Assembly: GCF_017464355.1 (NCBI RefSeq)
Contig: NZ_JAFUAG010000005.1
Span: forward strand, 1 to 64,000
Length of the DNA: 64,000 nt
From: Ruminococcus sp.
GTDB taxonomy: Bacteria; Bacillota; Clostridia; Oscillospirales; Ruminococcaceae
Direction of reading: 5' to 3'
Positions 58,393 through 64,000 of the stretch are shown in pieces. How positions within the stretch are numbered: position 1 is the first letter of the stretch; every line of letters begins with the position of its first letter. The position numbers and the translations under genes were made by a program. Under the pieces are notes generated by a model. It was not told the origin of the DNA and searched no databases. It worked only from the letters and a program-made list of their open reading frames with translations.

Positions 58393-59766
58393 TTACTGCT
58401 GGGGCTTCTTGGAACCAAGCTCCCTCATGAGAACTGCTCTCCTGCGCCTTGCACTCTTGCCGTGCAGCATACCGCCGCCCACACCGAACTGCTTCATCAT
58501 CTTCTTCATCTGCTCATACTGCTTGAGAAGCTGATTTACATCAGATACCTGTGTGCCGCTGCCCGCAGCTATCCTTCTCTTGCGCTTGGGGTCTATAATG
58601 GAGGGCTTTCTGCGCTCTGCCATAGTCATGGAGTTTATCATGGCCTCGGTCTTCCTCAGGGAAGCTTCGCCCATCTCCACGTCTTCATCGCTTATCTTGC
58701 TGGCACCGGGGAGCATCTGTATGATGTTCTTCACGCTGCCCATTTTCTGTATCTGCTTCATCTGGTCAAGCAGGTCGTTGAGGTCAAAGCCCTCCTCCTG
58801 CATTTTCCTGGCCAGTCTCTCAGCCTCTTCCTCATCGACGGTCTGTGTAGCCTTTTCGATAAGGGTGAGCATATCGCCCATGCCGAGTATTCTGGAAGCC
58901 ATTCTCTCAGGGTGGAAAGGCTCGAACTCATCAAGTTTTTCGCCCATGCCCACGAACTTGATAGGCTTACCTGTAACAGCCAGCACCGACAGTGCCGCAC
59001 CGCCTCTGGTATCCGAGTCAAGCTTTGTCAGTATCACCGAGTCGATACCCAGCGCCTCATCGAAGCTTGATGCAACCTTTACAGCGTCCTGACCGATCAT
59101 GGCGTCAACTACCAGCATGATCTCGTTGGGCTCTGCTATCTTCTTGATGTCCTTAAGCTCGTCCATCAGCTGCTCATCTATATGCAGACGGCCTGCTGTA
59201 TCTATGATGACCAGGTCATTGCCGTAGTCCTTTGCCTGCTTAAGGCCTTCCTTGACTATCTTGCGGGGGTCTATCTGTCCCATTTCAAACACGGGGACTT
59301 CTGCCTTAGCCGCAACGACCTTCAGCTGGTCTATAGCCGCAGGTCTGTAAACGTCCGCCGCTATCAGCAGAGGTCTGTTGCCCTGCCGCTTGAACATCTT
59401 TGCCAGCTTTGCCGCATGGGTAGTTTTACCCGAACCCTGCAGACCGCACATCATTATAACGCAAGGCGGTTTGCTGGGGAAATTTATCTTTGAGTTTGCC
59501 TCGCCCATGAGCTTGACAAGCTCGTCATTAACTATCTTTATGACCTGCTGTCCGGGAGTAAGGCTTTTCAGCACGTCCTCTCCGACACTTCTCTCAGTAA
59601 CATTAGCCACGAAGTCCTTAACGACCTTATAGCTTACGTCTGCTTCCAGCAGGGCCATCTTGACCTCTTTCATAGCCTCCTTAACGTCGGCTTCTGTCAG
59701 CTTTCCTCTGCCTTTCAGCTTTTTGAATACGCTGCCCAGCTTTTCACTTAATCCCTCAAATGCCAT
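58393..59766 (-). CDS. ffh: Signal recognition particle protein Ffh
   Basis: A 457-residue SRP GTPase that targets nascent membrane proteins. The N domain spans 1-85. The G domain shows GLQGSGKTTHAAKLA (P-loop), DVYRPAAIDQL, IIDTAGRLHID, ILTKLDSDTRGGAALS and GMGEKLDEFEPFHPERMASRILGMGD. The Met-rich M domain ends with KRKRRIAAGSGT-x-VSDVNQLLKQYEQMKKMMKQF, which binds 4.5S RNA. It follows ylxM by 46 bp. Confidence 0.96.
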   Translation of the reverse strand: MAFEGLSEKLGSVFKKLKGRGKLTEADVKEAMKEVKMALLEADVSYKVVKDFVANVTERSVGEDVLKSLTPGQQVIKIVNDELVKLMGEANSKINFPSKPPCVIMMCGLQGSGKTTHAAKLAKMFKRQGNRPLLIAADVYRPAAIDQLKVVAAKAEVPVFEMGQIDPRKIVKEGLKQAKDYGNDLVIIDTAGRLHIDEQLMDELKDIKKIAEPNEIMLVVDAMIGQDAVKVASSFDEALGIDSVILTKLDSDTRGGAALSVLAVTGKPIKFVGMGEKLDEFEPFHPERMASRILGMGDMLTLIEKATQTVDEEEAERLARKMQEEGFDLNDLLDQMKQIQKMGSVKNIIQMLPGASKISDEDVEMGEASLRKTEAMINSMTMAERRKPSIIDPKRKRRIAAGSGTQVSDVNQLLKQYEQMKKMMKQFGVGGGMLHGKSARRRRAVLMRELGSKKPQQ

Positions 59767-59812
59767 AGGTCCTGACCTCCCTGTCCATTTTCATAATTCT
59801 ATATATCGCCGA

Positions 59813-60217
59813 TCATTCTTCCTCGGCTTCCTCTATAAGTCCCTCGGTATCATAGTCTGCCAGCTTGCTGTCAAGGTTCTCCAGCAGAACTATGGTCTTT
59901 TCAGCGATAGGCCTTGAGAGGCTTATGCGCTTGCATTCATTGAAGATATCCAGTGCCTGTGCCTTGAACTCTTTCAGCTCCTCCACATACACCCGCTGGG
60001 CTTTCAGCAGCCCCAGCTTCTCTTCATATTCCACCAGTGCTTTTTCGCAGTGCTTTACCGCGTCATGCACGCCCTGCCTTGAGATATTGCATTCAGCCGC
60101 TATCTCGCCAAGGCTCAGGTCATCGTTGTAATACAGGTCCATTATGTTGAACTGCTTATCGGTCAGCAGCTTACCGTAAAGATCGAGCAAGCTGTACATC
60201 TCAAAACTCTTTGCCAT
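59813..60217 (-). CDS. ylxM: YlxM/p13 family HTH protein
   Basis: A 134-residue sigma-70 region-4-like protein. [44 protein letters not shown] is the YlxM helix-turn-helix; the C-terminal half is helical and acidic. In Streptococcus YlxM stimulates the SRP pathway, and the gene always precedes ffh as here. ATG at 60217 follows AAAGGAG; longer frames upstream have none and start before the promoter. Confidence 0.93.
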   Translation of the reverse strand: MAKSFEMYSLLDLYGKLLTDKQFNIMDLYYNDDLSLGEIAAECNISRQGVHDAVKHCEKALVEYEEKLGLLKAQRVYVEELKEFKAQALDIFNECKRISLSRPIAEKTIVLLENLDSKLADYDTEGLIEEAEEE

Positions 60218-60293
60218 GACGGTGCGCTCCTTTCCGACGATGTGTACCTTTTTTTGCACATCTGTAAAGTTATCAAGCTTTACAACATAAACT

Positions 60294-60322
60294 ATTATAT
60301 AACATCTTCCCCCATTTGTCAA
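60294..60322 (-). promoter_or_regulatory. Promoter of the SRP operon
   Basis: On the minus strand TTGACA (60317-60322), 17 bp, TATAAT (60294-60299). The leader of about 70 bases has two small hairpins, GTAAAG/CTTTAC and GATGTG/CACATC. Confidence 0.88.
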
Positions 60323-60486
60323 GAGGGGTCGGATAAAAACATAAAATTTAACAATTTATTATATAAATCACGAGAATTATATGTTATAATTTTAAGATAC
60401 AATAATGTGATAGTTTATAAGTAAGTTATTATCCGCACTATTTTCCCCTGCATAAAGCGGATAGATGAAGAGGAGGCGCTTAAAAG

Positions 60487-61452
60487 ATGATAAGCTGTGT
60501 ACTCAAAAATGACAGATATGAGATCAGGATACCGTCCCTTACCTACGGCACCGCTAACTTTGACAGATATGACAGCGATGAGATGTATTTCTCTTTTCTG
60601 GATAAGTATGTGGAGCTGGGGGGCTGGTGCATAGATACTGCCCGTGTTTACTGCGACTGGGTCGAGGGCGGTGCAGACGCCAGCGAGAAAGCTATCGGCA
60701 GGTGGCTGAAAGCCAGGAACTGCCGTGACAAGGTGCTGATAGCCACCAAGGGCGGCCACCACGACCGTGAAACGGGCGAACCCAGGCTTGACCGTGCAAG
60801 CCTTGAATATGACCTTGCAAAGTCGCTGGAATGCCTGGGCACGGACTACGTTGACATATATTACCTCCACCGTGACTGCACTGATATACCCGTGGAGGAG
60901 ATAATGCCCATACTCAACGAGTTTTATGAGCAGGGCAGGATACACTTCATAGGTGTTTCAAACTGGACCACCGCCCGTATAGAAGAGGCCAATAAGTACG
61001 CTGAGGCCAACGGGCTGGAGCCTATACGCATAAGCCAGATAAACTATTCGCTCGCCCACGCAAGCACCGATATCCTCGGTGATGACACACTGGTCTGCAT
61101 GGACACCAGGGAGTTTGGCTGGTACCGCAGGCACAACTTCCCTGTTATGGCATTCTCGCCACAGGCAAAGGGCTTTTTCGCCAAGCTTGCCAGGGGTGAC
61201 GCCGCCACAAATCTTCCCGAGAGCCAGTATGCTTCCACCGCTAACCTGGCAAGGCTCGCAAGGGTGAAAATGCTTTGCCAGCAGACAGGTACACCTCCCG
61301 CAGTGGTGCCCCTGGGTTATCTGAACAGCCAGCCTTTCTTTGTATCATCTGTTTTCGCAGTTACCAAGCTCTGGCAGATGGAGGAGAACATGGCAGCCCA
61401 GGACCTTGTCTACGATGAAAAGACCCTGGCATTCCTTGACAACAGGATATAA
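60487..61452 (+). CDS. Aldo/keto reductase
   Basis: A 321-residue NADPH-dependent TIM-barrel reductase. The catalytic tetrad is visible as D and Y in CIDTARVYCDW, K in LIATKGG and H in YYLHRDC; FIGVSNWTTARI and ISQINYSLAHAS are further family blocks. The substrate is unknown. A good GAGGAGG lies upstream, and an extended -10 (TGTTATAAT near 60382) is the likely promoter. It is monocistronic with a terminator after it. Confidence 0.88.
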   Translation: MISCVLKNDRYEIRIPSLTYGTANFDRYDSDEMYFSFLDKYVELGGWCIDTARVYCDWVEGGADASEKAIGRWLKARNCRDKVLIATKGGHHDRETGEPRLDRASLEYDLAKSLECLGTDYVDIYYLHRDCTDIPVEEIMPILNEFYEQGRIHFIGVSNWTTARIEEANKYAEANGLEPIRISQINYSLAHASTDILGDDTLVCMDTREFGWYRRHNFPVMAFSPQAKGFFAKLARGDAATNLPESQYASTANLARLARVKMLCQQTGTPPAVVPLGYLNSQPFFVSSVFAVTKLWQMEENMAAQDLVYDEKTLAFLDNRI

Positions 61453-61494
61453 CTGCGGCAGGCGCATTTCTCAGTGCCGCTTACAAGAGTTTTC

Positions 61495-61535
61495 AGCCAC
61501 AGTATTTCCGTTTTTCGGAAGCGCTGTGGCTTTTT
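61495..61535 (+). terminator. Terminator of the aldo/keto reductase gene
   Basis: AGCCACAG (61495-61502) pairs with CTGTGGCT (61524-61531), with an inner TTCCG/CGGAA stem, then TTTT. Confidence 0.85.
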
Positions 61536-61599
61536 ATGTCAAAAAGCTGCGTCCCTTTTAAAAGGCCGCAGCTATCTTTTCGTTTACGGAGATGAATAT

Positions 61600-62958
61600 A
61601 TGAAAAATGATATGGATATGCTGCACGGCTCTATCGGCGATAAGCTGATGAAGTTCGCCCTGCCCCTGGCGGCAACGGGTATATTGCAGCAGCTTTTCAA
61701 CGCGGCAGATGTGGCCGTGGTAGGTAACTGGGTAGGCAAGAAAGCCATGGCTGCCGTGGGCTGCAACACCCCCGTCATCACCCTGATACTCAGCCTTTTC
61801 ACGGGTATCTCTATCGGCGCAAACGTGGTCATTTCCACCCTCATTGGCCAGAAGCGCCATGAAAGGGTGAAAAGTGCGGTGCATACCGCCATACTTTTCG
61901 CCTTTGTGGGCGGCGTTATCTTTGCGGGGATATGCGAGCTGCTCTCACGGCAGATACTCAGTAAAATGTCCATTCCCGACAATGTATTTGAAATGGCCCT
62001 GCTGTATTTCAGGGTCTATATCGCAGGTATGCCCGTCATACTGCTCTATGACTTCTGCTCCGCCGTTTTCAGGAGCTACGGCAACACCCGCACGCCACTT
62101 ATCTGCCTGATGACCTCGGGGGTCATCAATGTGCTGCTCAACCTGTTCTTCGTTATCGTCCTTAAGATGACAGTGAACGGTGTGGCGCTGGCAACGGTCA
62201 TATCAAACCTCATAAGCTCGGTGCTGCTCATTTACTTCCTTATGAAAGAAAAGTCGGAGATACACTTCTCACCCTCACAGCTGCGCATTGACAAAAAGCA
62301 GCTGGCTTCCATGGTGGCCATAGGACTTCCCGCAGGGCTGCAGGGCATGGTCTTCGCTATTTCAAACATACTTATCCAATCCTCCATAAACAAGCTTGGC
62401 AGCGATGTCATGGCGGCTTCGTCGGCGGCTTTCAACATCGAGATATTCGCCTACTACATACTAAACTCCTTCGGCCAGGGCGCCACCACCTTTGTGGGAC
62501 AGAACTACGGTGCCAAAAACCCCGAAAGATGCATTCGTGCCACCAAGATCGCCATGGCTCAGGATATGGTCATCACCGTGGTCATGTCACTGCTCATACT
62601 CCTCGTGGGCAGACATCTGCTGCATATCTTCAACCCCGACCCCGAGGTAGTTCGTATCGGCAGTATCCGCCTGAAATATATCCTGCTCTCCGAGGGCATA
62701 AACGTGGTCATCGAGATACTCTCGGGCTGCATGAGGGGCTACGGACGCTCCATAGTGCCCGCCCTCATCTGCACCGCAGGCATATGCGGGGTGCGCATAA
62801 CCTGGGTATATACCGCCTTCCGCCATAGCCAGACCTTTTCTACCCTCCTCATCGCCTACCCCCTCAGCTGGGCTGCCACAGGCACCGCACTGGTCATAGC
62901 CTATACTATCCTCCGCCGCCATACCATGAAGCCTTTCTTCCAGGAAAGCAAACTCTGA
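61600..62958 (+). CDS. MATE-family efflux transporter
   Basis: A 452-residue transporter with 12 membrane helices in two homologous halves. MLHGSIGDKLMKFALPLAATGILQQLFNAADVAVVGNWVG and later VAIGLPAGLQGMVFAISNILIQSSIN are the matching half-starts of MATE proteins, in outline. They export drugs or metabolites using Na+ or H+. ATG at 61600 follows GGAGATGAAT; earlier in-frame codons fall in the preceding terminator. The substrate cannot be told. Confidence 0.92.
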   Translation: MKNDMDMLHGSIGDKLMKFALPLAATGILQQLFNAADVAVVGNWVGKKAMAAVGCNTPVITLILSLFTGISIGANVVISTLIGQKRHERVKSAVHTAILFAFVGGVIFAGICELLSRQILSKMSIPDNVFEMALLYFRVYIAGMPVILLYDFCSAVFRSYGNTRTPLICLMTSGVINVLLNLFFVIVLKMTVNGVALATVISNLISSVLLIYFLMKEKSEIHFSPSQLRIDKKQLASMVAIGLPAGLQGMVFAISNILIQSSINKLGSDVMAASSAAFNIEIFAYYILNSFGQGATTFVGQNYGAKNPERCIRATKIAMAQDMVITVVMSLLILLVGRHLLHIFNPDPEVVRIGSIRLKYILLSEGINVVIEILSGCMRGYGRSIVPALICTAGICGVRITWVYTAFRHSQTFSTLLIAYPLSWAATGTALVIAYTILRRHTMKPFFQESKL

Positions 62959-62962
62959 CATA

Positions 62963-62986
62963 AACCCACCCGCCGCGGCGGGTTTT
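62963..62986. terminator. Bidirectional palindromic terminator
   Basis: CCCGCCGCGGCGGG (62969-62982) is a perfect palindrome framed by AAACCC and GGTTTT between convergent genes, overlapping the stop of the leftward gene. Confidence 0.7.
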
Positions 62987-63956
62987 ACCTCAGCAGTGTT
63001 ATGGTGCGGGCGTCGGCGTTGAGTTCGGCGGTGAGGCCTATGGGAATGGTGAGCATGGGGGCGCAGTGGCTGAGATCGCATTGGGCGAGGACGGGTATAG
63101 AGGGTCTGCCTATGCATTCATATACGAAGTCGCAGTATGACATAGCGGTCTCGCTGTCTGAATAGTCACGGGGCTTGCCGATGATAAGCCCGCCCAGCTT
63201 TTGGAACACCCCGCAGAGGTCAAGCTGTGCGAGAAAGCTTTCCACCCATTCGGCGCAGGACTGCGTATCCTCTATAAACAGGATATCGCCCTGCTTTATC
63301 TCAGGCATATAGGGTGTCCCCCAGACGCTCATCATAGTCCAGAGGTTCCCGCCGATGAGCCTGCCCCTGACCTTGCCGCCGCAGAGCGTAACAAGTTCAT
63401 TGGGTATATGCTTTTCCTCCGTCAGGGGCTGTGACCAGTCGATAAGCTCATCGGAGTAGGCAGCGGGGGGCTGATAGGTGTAGCTTTCCTCAAAGTTCAG
63501 CACATCGCAGAAGCATTTAAGTGCGATATCACGGTAGGGGCTGAGCCTTGCATAGCTTGTCACAAAATTAGTGCCGTAGTAGTCGGGTATGCCTGTTTTG
63601 GCATACAGCGCCAGAAGAAGCGATGTAACATCGGACATTCCCACAACGGGCTTGGGGTGAGCTTTGTAATACTCGTAGTCGATAAAGGGCAGCATACCGT
63701 TGGTCACATTGCCGCCTACGCTGGCCATGAGTACATCCACCTCAGGGTCACGCAGCAGGCTGTTGAACTCATCTGCCCTTTCACGGGGCGTGCCTGTGCG
63801 GTAGGCATTTTTCCTGCCCCACAGCTTGCCGTGCTTTACCTCAAAGCCCTGTTCCCTCATATAAGCCTCCGCCCGTGCGGCTGCCTCAGGGGCTTCGTTT
63901 ATTATGCACCATGAGGGGCTGAAGACCCCTATGACCGAACCTTTTCCTATCTTCAT
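62985..63956 (-). CDS. S66-family peptidase (LD-carboxypeptidase/MccF-like)
   Basis: A 323-residue cytoplasmic serine peptidase. VIGVFSPSW opens the fold, the nucleophile serine is in VVGMSDVTSLLLALYAKTG, the acid in GRLIGGNLWTMMSV/IEDTQSC and the histidine in DLSHCAPMLTIPIGL. Members cleave the L,D bond of murein tetrapeptides or detoxify microcin C. Without neighbours the choice is open. GGAGGG precedes the ATG. Confidence 0.88.
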   Translation of the reverse strand: MKIGKGSVIGVFSPSWCIINEAPEAAARAEAYMREQGFEVKHGKLWGRKNAYRTGTPRERADEFNSLLRDPEVDVLMASVGGNVTNGMLPFIDYEYYKAHPKPVVGMSDVTSLLLALYAKTGIPDYYGTNFVTSYARLSPYRDIALKCFCDVLNFEESYTYQPPAAYSDELIDWSQPLTEEKHIPNELVTLCGGKVRGRLIGGNLWTMMSVWGTPYMPEIKQGDILFIEDTQSCAEWVESFLAQLDLCGVFQKLGGLIIGKPRDYSDSETAMSYCDFVYECIGRPSIPVLAQCDLSHCAPMLTIPIGLTAELNADARTITLLR

Positions 63957-64000
63957 CTGTGTTCCCTCCGATACTTATGTTTTTCCGAATTTTCTCAGGG

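Overview
The window looks like a chromosomal segment of a low-to-mid GC Gram-positive anaerobe, most likely a Ruminococcus or close relative in the Oscillospiraceae. The grounds are Firmicutes-type genes (YlxM-Ffh-RpsP-KhpA cluster, PrsA-like foldase lipoprotein, FemAB-type transferase, AraR-type GntR/LacI-like repressor), sigma-A promoters with 17-bp spacers, strong Shine-Dalgarno sequences, and a surface protein resembling ruminococcal carbohydrate-binding modules. This is inference; there is no rRNA gene to confirm it.

Positions 1-12.5 kb are accessory DNA. They hold the tail of a serine recombinase, a TetR regulator divergent from a glycogen branching enzyme (glgB), a complete 1136-bp IS5-family element with a 4-bp target duplication, and a Sau3AI-like restriction-modification locus with an intact cytosine-5 methyltransferase but a truncated nuclease. 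A mobilizable integrative module follows: XRE regulator, DUF3987 protein, excisionase-like protein, a train of hairpins, MobV-type relaxase and tyrosine integrase. It stops at the 3' side of a tRNA-Met/tRNA-Glu operon, a typical integrase-next-to-tRNA arrangement. No left attachment repeat of the tRNA end was found.

Positions 13-27 kb are housekeeping genes: a TerB-like protein, a serine operon (serC-DUF6440-serA), an alanine-type aminotransferase, metY behind two matching palindromic operators, prmA with a PII-like protein, ruvX, a membrane-anchored surface protein, a FliB-like cysteine-cluster protein and a FemAB-family enzyme.

Positions 27-36 kb are an L-arabinose locus: AraR-type repressor, AraC-type regulator, a sugar-binding lipoprotein, a two-domain ATPase, two permeases and arabinose isomerase. 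AraR-like operators sit at the araR promoter and before the binding-protein gene. An epimerase gene (rpe) downstream fits pentose use.

Positions 36-56 kb carry recQ, proB/proA with two unrelated genes between them, rpe, a BceAB-like ABC transporter, a PrsA-like foldase, an ABC-2 exporter with an EFR1-type flavodoxin/ferredoxin, and a SERCA-type Ca2+ ATPase. Two families of palindromic intergenic repeats occur here: a roughly 97-bp element in two full copies plus one shortened copy, and a 329-bp nested palindrome.

Positions 55-64 kb carry ispF-pheA, the ylxM-ffh-rpsP-khpA operon interrupted by two Imm17-like membrane proteins, an aldo/keto reductase, a MATE transporter and an S66 peptidase. 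No CRISPR array, rRNA gene or recognised riboswitch was seen. The most interesting non-genic signals are the hairpin train before the relaxase, the two palindromic repeat families, the inverted repeat enclosing tRNA-Met, and the structured metY leader.
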